NCBI GenBank assembly: GCA_030684775.1 | Contig: JAUXXW010000188.1 | Span: 1 to 33,873, forward strand | Origin: Pseudomonadota bacterium | Lineage (GTDB): Bacteria; Pseudomonadota; Gammaproteobacteria; Burkholderiales; Thiobacillaceae | Length of the DNA: 33,873 bases | Direction: 5' to 3' | Part shown: positions 8,706-17,701 of the stretch, piece after piece | How positions within the stretch are numbered: the first letter of the stretch is position 1 | Layout of the letters: each line of letters begins with the position of its first letter | The notes under the pieces: model-generated | What the model was told of the DNA's origin: nothing | Database searches by the model: none | The model's input: only the letters and a program-made list of their open reading frames with translations | Program-made: the position numbers and the translations under genes

Positions 8706-9815
8706 ATGCGTAAAAACTTGCTTACTACATTGGTGGCCGCCAGTCTGGCTATTGCGGGTGGGGCCCAGGCCGCGCTGGTATTCGATTTCGATGGTACAGG
8801 CCCCACAGCGCAACAGACGCTCACCAACTTCAATTGGGAGCCTTCCAGTTTCCTGGCTCTGGGTGGAAATCAGGCTATCGCCTCATGGCTGAACGACTAT
8901 TGGGGTACTGACGGTAGCGCGGCGGGCGTGATCAATTCCGTTCACTCTTTCTCCGGGTTGACCCATGCCAAACTGGGGGCAAACCCTGCCGTAGGGAGCG
9001 AAATCACACTGGTTTCCCGTTTTACCGAAATAATTACCGAGGTCACGGTGTCCACCTTCGGGGGCAGCACCTTCGCCAGTTTCGCCACCACGGGCGAAGG
9101 CTGGCTTGAGATGTACTATGACACCACGCCGGACAGCAATGATCGGACAGGCTCGGGTTTTGACGACGGGCTGTTGATTTTGCGCGCCACAGGGGTGGCA
9201 AGCCCGATAGGAGGTGGAGCCTCCACCGGCACATTCACGCTCAACAATACGTCAACACCGTCGCTCGATTCTTATATCGAGAATGGGAATGCTTACAGCG
9301 GGGTTGGCGGCAATCAATTGACGGTCTCGGGCAGCAGTTCTCAGGACCCCATGAAGGTCGGCACAACCAGCATGGTGTTCGACTCCAATTTCTTCATGTC
9401 GACTCCGAACGGCCTCTCGATGACCTTCAGCAACCTGGGTTTGACGTTACCCTTCGTCAGCGTAGATCCTTCGGACTGCTTTAATCCAAACCAGAGCGCC
9501 GCGAGTGTGGGTGGTATCGACACCGTATCTCAGTGCAATACCACGCATGTGACAGGCACCTATGCGGCACAAAGTGCGTCGGATCCCGGGCAGCGTCCGG
9601 TCACCGGGCTTGTCAACGGCAAGATGAATATCCCGGCCAATCCGTTTACAACTAAATTTACCGCCGTCGGTCCCGATATGGTCGGTCAAGTGTATTTCAA
9701 CACCACTGTAAACGGGATTTCTGTGGCGGACTCCATACCCGAACCCGCCACGCTGGCTTTGTTGGGTCTGGGCTTGCTTGGCCTCGGTTTCAGCGTCTCC
9801 CGCCGCAGAAGCTGA
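8706..9815 (+). CDS. PEP-CTERM sorting-domain protein, exported
   Basis: This 369-residue surface or secreted protein is a predicted exosortase substrate. It has a signal peptide of about 22 residues (MRKNLLTT... to GGAQA). Its last 26 residues form a classical PEP-CTERM signal: IPEPATLALLGLGLLGLG, then a basic tail RRRS. The body is rich in Gly, Ser and Thr and carries motifs such as LEMYYDTT and GSGFDDGLLIL. I associate these with flocculation-related PepA-type PEP-CTERM proteins, but cannot verify that here. Two cysteines (SDCFN and SQCNT) may form a disulfide. Such proteins are known to be sorted by exosortase, often linked to exopolysaccharide and floc or biofilm formation. The gene is alone between a sigma-54 promoter and a strong bidirectional terminator. 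Confidence 0.92.
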   Translation: MRKNLLTTLVAASLAIAGGAQAALVFDFDGTGPTAQQTLTNFNWEPSSFLALGGNQAIASWLNDYWGTDGSAAGVINSVHSFSGLTHAKLGANPAVGSEITLVSRFTEIITEVTVSTFGGSTFASFATTGEGWLEMYYDTTPDSNDRTGSGFDDGLLILRATGVASPIGGGASTGTFTLNNTSTPSLDSYIENGNAYSGVGGNQLTVSGSSSQDPMKVGTTSMVFDSNFFMSTPNGLSMTFSNLGLTLPFVSVDPSDCFNPNQSAASVGGIDTVSQCNTTHVTGTYAAQSASDPGQRPVTGLVNGKMNIPANPFTTKFTAVGPDMVGQVYFNTTVNGISVADSIPEPATLALLGLGLLGLGFSVSRRRS

Positions 9816-9832
9816 GCTGTCTGCCGTTCATG

Positions 9833-9858
9833 AAAAAAGGGCCGAAAGGCCCTTTTTT
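9833..9858. terminator. Bidirectional rho-independent terminator
   Basis: AAAAAAGGGCC, a GAAA loop and GGCCCTTTTTT form a perfect 11-bp stem. With its T-run on either strand it can end both the PEP-CTERM gene and the converging acyltransferase gene. Confidence 0.9.
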
Positions 9859-9875
9859 CATGTCTGTGGCGTGCA

Positions 9876-10544
9876 TTATGCGTCTAGCCGCTTGAGGTAA
9901 CGAGCCGGTACCCCACCCCAGACTTCATGATCGCCGATGCGGCTGCCCTTTTTCACCACGGAGCCGGTGGCGACGATGGCGTGGTCTCCGATCTCCACAT
10001 CAGACAGCACTGCGGCATTGGCGCCGATGGTGACATGGTTGCCGATCCGGATGGGGAAATGGGCGAGGCGCTCACCCTCGATGACATGGGGGATCAGCAG
10101 CGCGCCCTGGCCCACCACGGAATCATGGCCGATGCTGACGAACAACGGGTCGTGGATGATGCCCTGGCTGTAAGTGTTGTCGCCGAGACGGGCGCCCAGG
10201 GCCTGGTAGAACAGGCGCATGAACGGAGCGGGAGGAATGCCGCTGCGAATGACCGGGTAGAACAGCAGCAGGTAGAACAACACATGGACGTGGTAGATGA
10301 ACTCCTGGCGGGAGTCCTGGAGCACCTCCCCGGGCAACAGGGGGAACCGGGCCATGAGCAGGCGGTACAGGGCGATGGCATAGATGTAAAGAAATCCGAC
10401 ACCCGCCGCCAACAGGATGATGCCGCGGAAATCTCCCAGCCCGAGATCGCCCAGTAACCAATGGGTAGACAAGGTCGCCAAGGCCATCGCGAGCGACAGG
10501 AGCGTGGAAAATACCAGAACCTGGCTGGGCTTGATCTTGCGCAT
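9876..10544 (-). CDS. Membrane-associated left-handed beta-helix acyltransferase
   Basis: The product has 222 residues. Two hydrophobic segments near the N-terminus (about residues 8-30 and 38-62) anchor it to the membrane, and a third stretch, HVHVLFYLLLFYPVI, follows. The C-terminal half is a hexapeptide-repeat acyltransferase domain of the LbH fold: repeats such as IRIGNHVTIGANAAVL, VEIGDHAIVATGSVV and SRIGDHEVWGGVPARYL are clear. Relatives transfer acetyl or other acyl groups to sugars, so decoration of an exopolysaccharide or glycan is likely but the acceptor is unknown. A strong AGGAGG ribosome-binding site precedes the ATG at 10544. It is the last gene of the minus-strand cluster, separated from the glycosyltransferase by a duplicated segment and a palindromic repeat. 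Confidence 0.82.
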   Translation of the reverse strand: MRKIKPSQVLVFSTLLSLAMALATLSTHWLLGDLGLGDFRGIILLAAGVGFLYIYAIALYRLLMARFPLLPGEVLQDSRQEFIYHVHVLFYLLLFYPVIRSGIPPAPFMRLFYQALGARLGDNTYSQGIIHDPLFVSIGHDSVVGQGALLIPHVIEGERLAHFPIRIGNHVTIGANAAVLSDVEIGDHAIVATGSVVKKGSRIGDHEVWGGVPARYLKRLDA

Positions 10545-10560
10545 GGAACCTCCTTCGAGA

Positions 10561-10603
10561 AATGTCGTGTCGCCTCATCCGGAGGACTGAATTTCCTCCA
10601 GCA
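10561..10603. repeat. 43-bp direct repeat, copy 1 (duplicate of the glycosyltransferase 3' end)
   Basis: It matches 10711-10753 at 40 of 43 positions. On the minus strand it still encodes LLEEIQSSG-stop, a near copy of the glycosyltransferase C-terminus LLEEIQPSG-stop. It lies immediately before the ribosome-binding site of the acyltransferase. Confidence 0.85.
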
Positions 10604-10604
10604 G

Positions 10605-10679
10605 CGTAGGTTGGGCAAAGCGAAGCGTGTCCAACAACCCGCCGCCATGTTGGGCACGCTTCGCTTTGCCCAAGCTACG
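10605..10679. repeat. 75-bp palindromic repeat, copy B (CGTAGGTTGGGC family)
   Basis: It has the same length and design as 89-163. The left arm begins CGTAGGTTGGGCAAAGCGAA and the right arm ends CTTTGCCCAAGCTACG, with a few arm mismatches (GTGTCCAA against TTGGGCAC, and AAGC against GGTT). It sits between two direct copies of the glycosyltransferase 3' end. Confidence 0.85.
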
Positions 10680-10710
10680 ACGACTGAGGCAGCTTGCGAA
10701 TCAGGCCGGA

Positions 10711-10753
10711 AATGTCGTGTCGCCTTATCCGGAGGGCTGAATTTCTTCCAGCA
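10711..10753. repeat. 43-bp direct repeat, copy 2 (within and after the glycosyltransferase gene end)
   Basis: This is the partner of 10561-10603. It covers the last codons and stop of the glycosyltransferase plus 14 bases beyond. The three differences between the copies are all transitions. Confidence 0.85.
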
Positions 10754-11936
10754 ATTGGGCGAAACGCTGTCGTGCCGGATAGTGGGCGAACCAGTTGCCG
10801 ACTTGGTGGGCGGACTGTTTATAGCGGGGTTCGTTCAGCAATGTCTGCACGAGGCGCAGGAGGCGAGGCTGGCTGAAGCCATCGACGCGCAAGAGCGCGC
10901 CGGCGCCGGCGGCGGTGATTGCTTGCATGTTCAAGAGTTGGTCGAGGTTGCCGGCGATGCCGATGACCGGCACGCCAGCCGCCAGCGCCTGCTGGGTGGT
11001 GGGGCTGCCGCCGTTGCAGATGACCAGGCTGGAGCGGGCCGCCGCCTCGCAGCCGGGCAGGTAGTCGGCGTGAAAGGTGTTGCGAGGCCAATGTGAAACG
11101 GCACCGGCATGTCCCGCCGTGGCCACCATGATCGCCACGGGCAGATTGGCCAGGGCGTTGAGAATGGCCGGGAGCAGTTCGCTCGCCCCGGAACTGCCCA
11201 GGGTCAGGTAGATGCGAGGCACCCCTTCCGGGAGGGCATCCCACCAGGTCGGCGTCGAGGCGGGGGGCGACCACAGGATGGGGCCCAGGTAGCGGTGATG
11301 AGCCGGGAGGCTGTGGGTCGGCGTCAATTCCGGTACATCGGCATACAGGGTGTAATCGGCGTCGGTATAGACGCGACGCAGATCGTTTCCCAGGGAGGGC
11401 AGGCCATGTCGCCGTCTTACCCGATTCAGCGGACGACTGTGCAGCGCAAAGGCGATGGGCCGCGCCAGGCGGAACAGCGCGCTACCCAAGCTTGTGCCGG
11501 CCCAGCGGAGGGTGGGCAGGGCGGGCACGGTCCAGGTTTGCTTCGCATGGGGGCTCCAGTAGGCGTTGCTGATGGCCAGGTAGGGCACTTGGCGCAGCCG
11601 CGCGCTGACGGAAAGAGACAGCCGAAAATCCCCCACCACCAGGTCCGGTTTGAAAGCGTCGATCAGGTCGAGATCATCGGCGACATAGCGTTCCAGGGTC
11701 TCGCTGTCATAAACCGCTCGCCCCCGGGCGAGCGCGGCAAGGAAGCGCTCGCTGGACAGTGAGTACAGGGCCGGCGTCTGGAAGGGCAGTCGCTCCAGGA
11801 TGGAACGGTAACGGCTGTCGCAGGCCAAGGTGACCTCATATTTCGCGCTGGACAGACCCGAGGCGAGTTCGATGGGTCTGGCCAGATGGGCCAGGGTTAC
11901 GGCCTCCGCGAGAAACAGAACGCGTGTGCGCGCCAT
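10725..11936 (-). CDS. GT-B glycosyltransferase (family 1/MGT-like)
   Basis: This 403-residue protein has the two-Rossmann GT-B layout of UDP-glycosyltransferase-like enzymes. The N-terminus is MARTRVLFLAEAVTLAHLARPIELA, an acceptor-domain start. The donor-domain signature is readable as ICNGGSPTTQQALAAGVPV followed by GNLDQ, where most family members have HGG and P-x-x-x-DQ. Asparagine thus replaces the usual histidine. No signal peptide is present, so it should act at the cytoplasmic face. It lies 71 bases after the lipoprotein PrsT-like gene and before the acyltransferase. The context suggests synthesis or decoration of an extracellular polysaccharide, or a glycolipid, tied to the PEP-CTERM system. 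Donor and acceptor are unknown. Confidence 0.82.
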   Translation of the reverse strand: MARTRVLFLAEAVTLAHLARPIELASGLSSAKYEVTLACDSRYRSILERLPFQTPALYSLSSERFLAALARGRAVYDSETLERYVADDLDLIDAFKPDLVVGDFRLSLSVSARLRQVPYLAISNAYWSPHAKQTWTVPALPTLRWAGTSLGSALFRLARPIAFALHSRPLNRVRRRHGLPSLGNDLRRVYTDADYTLYADVPELTPTHSLPAHHRYLGPILWSPPASTPTWWDALPEGVPRIYLTLGSSGASELLPAILNALANLPVAIMVATAGHAGAVSHWPRNTFHADYLPGCEAAARSSLVICNGGSPTTQQALAAGVPVIGIAGNLDQLLNMQAITAAGAGALLRVDGFSQPRLLRLVQTLLNEPRYKQSAHQVGNWFAHYPARQRFAQLLEEIQPSG

Positions 11937-12007
11937 GTTTTCAGTTGCTTATCGGATTGCGAGCCGCATCTGGACCCCATGTGGCAGTCGTGCCCGCCAG
12001 GGACATG

Positions 12008-14797
12008 TCATAGCCCCTTCAACAAAGTTTCCGCATCGGTTCGCTCACGGAAGGAGGGCGCGGTTTTCAGCAGTAGTTGTAACACCTGGCGTGCTTTCTC
12101 AACGTCGCCGGAGCGCGCTAACGCCGCGGCATAGTGGTACTGGATGGCGGGGTGTTTCGGGGCCAGTTTGGCTGCCTTTCCCAGTAGATCGAGCGCCCGC
12201 CGCTGCTCACCTGTTTGCAAAAGTATCCAACCCAAGGTGTCCATGAAGATTGGATTGTCGGGGGCCAGCTTATGTGCCTGCTCCGATAGTGATAGCGCGC
12301 GTGCCACGTTCCCCAGTTTCTGGTGCAGCCAGGCCATGTCGTTGAGAATTTCCGGCCGATTGGGGGTCGCGCGATTGAGCTGTTCATATTCCGCAAGGGC
12401 GGTTTCGTATTTCCTGGTGCTTGCGTGGAGTCCCGCCAGATTGAGCCGCACGATCTGATCTCCCGGCTGTTTCTGCAGCCATTGCCGTAACAGGGTTTCG
12501 GCCGCGTCGCCTCTACCCAGGGCCAGGAGCGCATTGGCGGTACGCATGACCAGTTGAGTGGAGGGCTTGATGCTCATGCCCTGCTCATACTCCTTGAGTG
12601 CTTCGGCTGGTTTTTGTTGCCTGGAATAGAGGTCGCCGGCGAGCAGATGAGCGGGTGCCGACTTGGGGAAGTCACTCCTGATCGCTGCTACCAATCTGTG
12701 GGCTTCGCTGAAGTTGCCATCCTTGGCTTCGGTGCGCGCGAGTTCCAGTCGCGCGTAGAGATAACGGGGAGACAACTCTATTGCTTTCCGCAACGCCTCC
12801 CTGGATGCCTGACGGAAGCCCGCTCGTTCATGGGCAAGACCTAATTGGAACCAGGCTACTGGTGCGTCTGGTGTCAGGGTGGTCAGACGGGTGTAAGAGG
12901 AGCGCGCGCTATCTAGAGCACCGTTGGCGCTCTGGACATCGGCCAGAAGTTGCAGCGTGGCGGGATTGGCAGGTTCCGCCTGATAGGCCTGGGTTGCGAG
13001 AGAAAGCGCTTGCTGGCCCTGGCCGGTGGACAGCAGGTTCTTGGCCAGCAGCAGGAGTGGTTCGAGCGCGCGGGGCCTCGCCTTGACCGCCTTTTCCAAC
13101 CACTCGCGCTGCGCCTTGAGGTCATTTACCGCGTAGTAAATGGCGGCCAGTCCGATCAGGGCGGTGTAGTTATTGTTATCGCGCCGGCGTAGGTCCAGGA
13201 AGCGTTTCTTGGCCTGCTCGACCTTGCCTTCGCGCAGATCCATGCGCGCCAGATTCATGTAGGCGGTGCCAGACACGGGATCGATCTTCAGCATGTCCTC
13301 GAAGGCCCGTCGCGCACTGGCTCTGTCCCCCGCGTTGAGTGCCATGAAGGCTTCCAGATACTGCGGTTGAGTACTCTTTGGGAACAGCCGGCGCATCTCG
13401 GTGATCTTGCCGCGGGCCGCCTCTTTTCTACCCTGGGCGATGAGCGCCTGGGCATATTGGCTGTGCAGCTGGATGGATGCCGGCTCCAGAGCCACGGCCT
13501 CGTTGAGTTCTCTCAGGAAGTCGTCGTACTCGCGCTTTTGTCGGTGGGCCTCCGCGAGGCTGAGCTTCAGTTCCACGTTCTTCGGGTCTTTTGCGAGTGC
13601 TTCGAGCAGATATCGTTGCGCTTCTTCCAGTTTTCCCAGGGCCAGATAGGTTTGCCCGGACATGCTGAGCACCGCCGCGTCTTCCAGTCCGAGGTTGCGT
13701 AGCGCCTTGAGGGTCTTCTCCGCTGAAATCTTGTTGCCCTGGCGCGCCTGAGCGTAGGCCAGGAGTACCTTGGCGGTCTGGTCGTCGGGCTTGCGCTCCA
13801 TGTAGTAGGAGAGCCCCTTGACTGCTTGCTCCACGTTGTCGAGGTTGAGGTCGGTCAATCCTTGCCAGAAGATGCTCGGCAGATAGTCCGGCAGGACGTT
13901 GAGCACGCGCTGGAAATGAATCTTCGCTTCCCGGTGATTGCCATGGTGATAGGCCTCGATCCCGAGCATGTGGGTGGGCAGGGGGCTGCTTGGAATGGCG
14001 GTGCGGGCGATTTCAAGATCCTTCCTGGCCGCGTCGTACTTGCGCAGTTTGAGACGTGCCATGGCACGTCCCATGAGCGCGTCGACATCGTCGGACTGGA
14101 TGGCCAGTGCCTTGCCATAGGCTGTTTCCGCCTCGGCGTAATGGCCCTGGCCGCGTTCCATATGACCAAGCTGGACCCAACTCTCGATGTGTCCGGAATC
14201 AAGCCGGAGAGCTTCGTCAACCAGTTTTCGCGATAGCGTGAAGTCTTTCCTGGCGGCGGCACAACGGGATTGGCCTAGCAGGGCGGGGGGGTGGTCGGCT
14301 CGCAGGCGGCGCATGGTATCGAACTGCGCGCATGACTCATCGACGCGCGCCAGGCCCATCAGCACTTCTCCGCGCAGGTTCATGTAGCCGAGCTGGTTAT
14401 CCAGCGGCTCGTTGGCGTCGAGCTTCGCCTCCTTGAGCGCATCCTCGAAACGACCCTGGGCCATCAGTGCCCGCGCCATCAATATTTGCGTGGCCTTGTC
14501 CGATACCCCCACCTCGCGAGCCTTGTTCAAGGCTGTCTCCGCCAGGAAGGGATTACCCATTTTCAGGATGGCCTCCGCCAGCAGCAGATTGCCCTGGGGA
14601 TGGTCGGGCTGCTGTCGCAGGACATTGCGCAGTTCGATGATTACTTCCTTGTGCTTGCCGCCGGCGGCGTAATCCTTGGCGCGCTGGATATGTTCTTCCG
14701 TGGTGAAATGCTGTTTTCCACAGCCAGCCAGCACCAGCAGCAGGGTGAAAGCCAGGAGCACCCGCGTGAGTGGGCTGATGAGGTGTTTCATGGGCAT
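12008..14797 (-). CDS. prsT: PrsT-like TPR lipoprotein of the PEP-CTERM system (second copy)
   Basis: This protein of about 929 residues consists almost entirely of tetratricopeptide repeats, as in the PEP-CTERM/XrtA system protein PrsT. The N-terminus MPMKHLISPLTRVLLAF is followed by the lipobox LVLAGC. Glycine follows the acylated cysteine, so outer-membrane sorting is expected by the +2 rule. The first repeats (EEHIQRAKDYAAGGKHKEV) and the C-terminal end (AWLHQKLGNVARAL, then DTLGWILLQTGEQRRAL) match the family style. The ATG at 14797 shares one base with the upstream stop (TGATG), indicating translational coupling; ATG 14791 is an alternative. It is paralogous to the gene just upstream. 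The role is thought to be scaffolding of exopolysaccharide or PEP-CTERM protein export. Confidence 0.88.
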   Translation of the reverse strand: MPMKHLISPLTRVLLAFTLLLVLAGCGKQHFTTEEHIQRAKDYAAGGKHKEVIIELRNVLRQQPDHPQGNLLLAEAILKMGNPFLAETALNKAREVGVSDKATQILMARALMAQGRFEDALKEAKLDANEPLDNQLGYMNLRGEVLMGLARVDESCAQFDTMRRLRADHPPALLGQSRCAAARKDFTLSRKLVDEALRLDSGHIESWVQLGHMERGQGHYAEAETAYGKALAIQSDDVDALMGRAMARLKLRKYDAARKDLEIARTAIPSSPLPTHMLGIEAYHHGNHREAKIHFQRVLNVLPDYLPSIFWQGLTDLNLDNVEQAVKGLSYYMERKPDDQTAKVLLAYAQARQGNKISAEKTLKALRNLGLEDAAVLSMSGQTYLALGKLEEAQRYLLEALAKDPKNVELKLSLAEAHRQKREYDDFLRELNEAVALEPASIQLHSQYAQALIAQGRKEAARGKITEMRRLFPKSTQPQYLEAFMALNAGDRASARRAFEDMLKIDPVSGTAYMNLARMDLREGKVEQAKKRFLDLRRRDNNNYTALIGLAAIYYAVNDLKAQREWLEKAVKARPRALEPLLLLAKNLLSTGQGQQALSLATQAYQAEPANPATLQLLADVQSANGALDSARSSYTRLTTLTPDAPVAWFQLGLAHERAGFRQASREALRKAIELSPRYLYARLELARTEAKDGNFSEAHRLVAAIRSDFPKSAPAHLLAGDLYSRQQKPAEALKEYEQGMSIKPSTQLVMRTANALLALGRGDAAETLLRQWLQKQPGDQIVRLNLAGLHASTRKYETALAEYEQLNRATPNRPEILNDMAWLHQKLGNVARALSLSEQAHKLAPDNPIFMDTLGWILLQTGEQRRALDLLGKAAKLAPKHPAIQYHYAAALARSGDVEKARQVLQLLLKTAPSFRERTDAETLLKGL

Positions 14798-17634
14798 CAC
14801 TTCAGGCTATCGAGCAATTTCCGGGCTTCGGCTTCCTGGGGAAAGGCCACGCCACTGCGCAGAAGTCGCTCGATTTCCTGACGGGCACGCACCCGGTCAC
14901 CTGCCTTGTTCAAGCCGGCGGCCAGGTGCCACTGGATTTCCGCCGCGTCGGGGGCTTTGGCCAGCGCTTTCTTGATCAGGTCGAGGCCACGCTGGTGTTG
15001 GCCGGCATTGATCAGGTTCCAGCCGAGCGTGTCGAGAGTGGCCGGGTTGTCCGGCGAAAGCGCGAGCGCGGCCTCCGCCGTGGCCACCGCGTTCGGGCTG
15101 TTGAGTTCGCCTTGCACCCAGGCCAGGTTGTTGTAGGCCACCACATCGCGGGGATTGGCGCGTGCCAGGGTGCTGTACTGCTGTTCGGCTTCTTTCAGGC
15201 GTTTGTCGTTGAGTAGAACCAGCGCGAACTGATGCCGAATCTGCCCATCGTCGGGCTTGGCTTCCAGCCACTGTCGCAGCGCTTTTTCTCCGTCGCCAGA
15301 CTGGCCGGCCGCCGCGTAGGCGCGGTAGGCGTTGACCAGGGGTTGGCCGTTGCCGGAGAGCTGGGCGGTCTTGGCATAGAGCTTGGCGGCCGCCACATAT
15401 TGCTTGTCCAGGGAAAGAAGTTCCGCCTCGGCGAGATAGCCGCCCGCTACCTTGGGGGCGCGTGCCTGGAGCTCTCGGGCGATTTTGATGCCCTCTCCCG
15501 TGCGCCCTTCCTGGCCGAGCAGAAGCGCTTTGCTTATGCTGGCCTCGGGATAATCGGGCCGCAGGGACAGTGCCTTGTTCAGCGATTTCAGCGCCCCGGC
15601 GCGATCCTTGCCGTTGAATTGCGCAAGCGCCAGTTGATAGTGGCTCTGTGGGTCTTTGGGCGCGGCCTCGACCCATTTCCCGTAGGCGGACAGGGCATTC
15701 GCGTCATCCCCCCGCAGGGTGTGGGCGGCCCCGATCAAACCATGAAATCCAGCGTTGCCGGTGGCTTCGAGCGCGGCCCGCGCCTCGGATAAAGCCTTGC
15801 CCGCATCGCGCTTGGATAACCAGTAACGAGCGAGCATCTGGCGCGAGGTGGCGTCTTTGGGGTCGGCTTTCTTCGCCTGCTCGATGAATTTCACATAATC
15901 GCCTTCGTTTTTCTCCAGCGCGGCCAGTTCGGCCAGGGCGATCATGGCGCGTGCCGTTTCCGGGCGATGCTTGAGCACCTGCTCGAAACGCGAGCGCGCC
16001 GATTTGATGTCCTTGTCGGCCAGGTCGAGACGGGCCAGATTGCTCGCGGCCGCCAGGTAGCCGGGTTCGATTGCCAACGCCTTGGTGAAGCTCTGGCGCG
16101 CCTGTGCGATGTCCTTGCGAGCGATATGAACCGCTCCCCGCAGGTTCTCGGCGAGCGCGAGACGCGGGCTTCTGCGTTCGAGATTGGCGATCGTCTTGAG
16201 GGCCTCGTCGTAACGTTTGGCTTTCAGGTGGGTCATGACCAAGATGACATCGGCCTGATGCGAGGCGGTGTCCTTCTCCGCCAGCCTGGTGAGTGCCTCG
16301 ATCGCTCCGCTTTCGTCGCCGCTGGCCATGCGGCTCGCGGCCAGTTCCCGGATCAGCGCGGTGTTGTCGGGCGCGAGCGAAGAGGCCTTTTCGAGTTTCT
16401 GGCGCGCCTCCTGAACGTTCCCCAGGCGCTGGGCGATGTTGCCCTGCAATGCCAACAACTGAATATCGCTATCGTCGTTCTTGAGGTCGGCGATCAATTC
16501 CCGCGCGCGCTCGGCCTGGCCTGAGTCCAGCATGGCGGTGGCGAGCAACTTGCGCGCGAGTGGGTGGTCGGGCGCTGCTTCGAGCACGCGATTCAGGCGG
16601 GTGATGGCACTCTCACGTTTGCCCTGGCTGAGATCGATGGCGCCGGCCAGCAGGTTGGCGGGCGCGAAATCGGGGGCGCCGCGCAGCACTTCCTGAAGTT
16701 TCTGGCTGGCGGCATCCATGTTTTTACGGCGGAAGTCGAGCAATCCTTCGAGATAGCGCCCCATCAGGTTATTCGGCGCATAACCGCGCAGGATCTTCAG
16801 TTCAGCCTGTGCCTTGTCGAGATCCGATGCGGCCAGATAGTGTTGTGCCACGGCGAGACGGGCGGCCAGATTGCCGGGCTCGATCGCCAATGCCTTGGTA
16901 TAGACGACAATGGCTTCGTCACCGCGTTTCTGAGCGCGCAGCAGATCGGCCTTCATGAGTTGGAGGTCCGCGCGCTTGGCATCCCTGGCCGTGGCTTTTT
17001 CCACCAGGGCCAGCGCTTGATCTTGCTGGCCGTTGGCGAAGGCTTGGCCGGCGCGTACCGCCAGGGTATCGGGGTGCTCCGGTATGAGTGCGTCAGCCTG
17101 TCGCAGGCTGGCTTCCATGCTGCTTTTGTCGCCCAGCATGGCATAGGCTTGAGCGCGAATCGCCAGAATCGCGGCGTTGGACTCGGCGGGGGCGCCTTCG
17201 AGCACATTGATTCCCTCCACGATTTTTTTCGGCTGGCGCAATACCAGCAGGGTTCGCGCCAGCAGAATCGCGGCTTCCGGCGGCTTGTAGCCCTTGTCCA
17301 GGGCAAGGCTCAGTTCCTTCTCGGCATTTACAAAATCATTGTTGGAGAAATGCAGGTGCCCGAGCATGAACCGGGCCTCGGCATTGCCGGGCGCCTGCTG
17401 CAGGACATTTTTCAATTCGATGGCCGCGCCCTTGAAGTCACCCGCCCGTTCCAGCGTCTGCGCGTTGGCCATGCGCCGCTCGGGGCTGGCCTTGTCTTTG
17501 AGCAGGTAATAAGCGGCGCCGCCGAGGCCGGCAACCAGCACCAGGGCGGTCGGCACGAGCAAACGTTTGTGTTCGGCCAGTCGCTGCATCAGAGAACGCT
17601 TGTGGCTGGATGAGTGGGGAGAGGCTCTGTTCAT
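14797..17634 (-). CDS. prsT: PrsT-like TPR protein, membrane-helix anchored (first copy)
   Basis: This protein of about 945 residues is built of TPR repeats and homologous to its downstream neighbour. In place of a lipobox it has a basic N-terminus (SHKRSLMQRLAEHKRLL) and one hydrophobic helix (VPTALVLVAGLGGAAYYLL, near residues 32-50). It should therefore be an inner-membrane protein with a periplasmic TPR superhelix. Repeats such as AAIELKNVLQQAPGNAEARF and, at the C-terminus, NNLAWVQGELNSPNAV and DTLGWNLINAGQHQRGL are typical of PrsT. ATG 17634 is preferred; an upstream TTG at 17658 would add eight residues. The gene follows prsR by 67 bases, and its stop overlaps the next start. Two PrsT-like genes in tandem is unusual in my experience. 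Confidence 0.87.
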   Translation of the reverse strand: MNRASPHSSSHKRSLMQRLAEHKRLLVPTALVLVAGLGGAAYYLLKDKASPERRMANAQTLERAGDFKGAAIELKNVLQQAPGNAEARFMLGHLHFSNNDFVNAEKELSLALDKGYKPPEAAILLARTLLVLRQPKKIVEGINVLEGAPAESNAAILAIRAQAYAMLGDKSSMEASLRQADALIPEHPDTLAVRAGQAFANGQQDQALALVEKATARDAKRADLQLMKADLLRAQKRGDEAIVVYTKALAIEPGNLAARLAVAQHYLAASDLDKAQAELKILRGYAPNNLMGRYLEGLLDFRRKNMDAASQKLQEVLRGAPDFAPANLLAGAIDLSQGKRESAITRLNRVLEAAPDHPLARKLLATAMLDSGQAERARELIADLKNDDSDIQLLALQGNIAQRLGNVQEARQKLEKASSLAPDNTALIRELAASRMASGDESGAIEALTRLAEKDTASHQADVILVMTHLKAKRYDEALKTIANLERRSPRLALAENLRGAVHIARKDIAQARQSFTKALAIEPGYLAAASNLARLDLADKDIKSARSRFEQVLKHRPETARAMIALAELAALEKNEGDYVKFIEQAKKADPKDATSRQMLARYWLSKRDAGKALSEARAALEATGNAGFHGLIGAAHTLRGDDANALSAYGKWVEAAPKDPQSHYQLALAQFNGKDRAGALKSLNKALSLRPDYPEASISKALLLGQEGRTGEGIKIARELQARAPKVAGGYLAEAELLSLDKQYVAAAKLYAKTAQLSGNGQPLVNAYRAYAAAGQSGDGEKALRQWLEAKPDDGQIRHQFALVLLNDKRLKEAEQQYSTLARANPRDVVAYNNLAWVQGELNSPNAVATAEAALALSPDNPATLDTLGWNLINAGQHQRGLDLIKKALAKAPDAAEIQWHLAAGLNKAGDRVRARQEIERLLRSGVAFPQEAEARKLLDSLK

Positions 17635-17701
17635 GGGGATGGGTTTTCCGAGTTGCAAGCGCGGTTGGCGAGGGGGGCGTAAGGCCGATTTTCGGCGGCA
17701 C

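Noticed and set aside
9833-9858. Phage or integration attachment site
   Set aside because: The inverted repeat is fully explained as a bidirectional terminator and no integrase is nearby.
11937-12007. Minus-strand GG-N10-GC match before the glycosyltransferase
   Set aside because: Only the two dinucleotides fit; the surrounding bases do not resemble TGGCAC/TTGC and the gene is probably within the operon.
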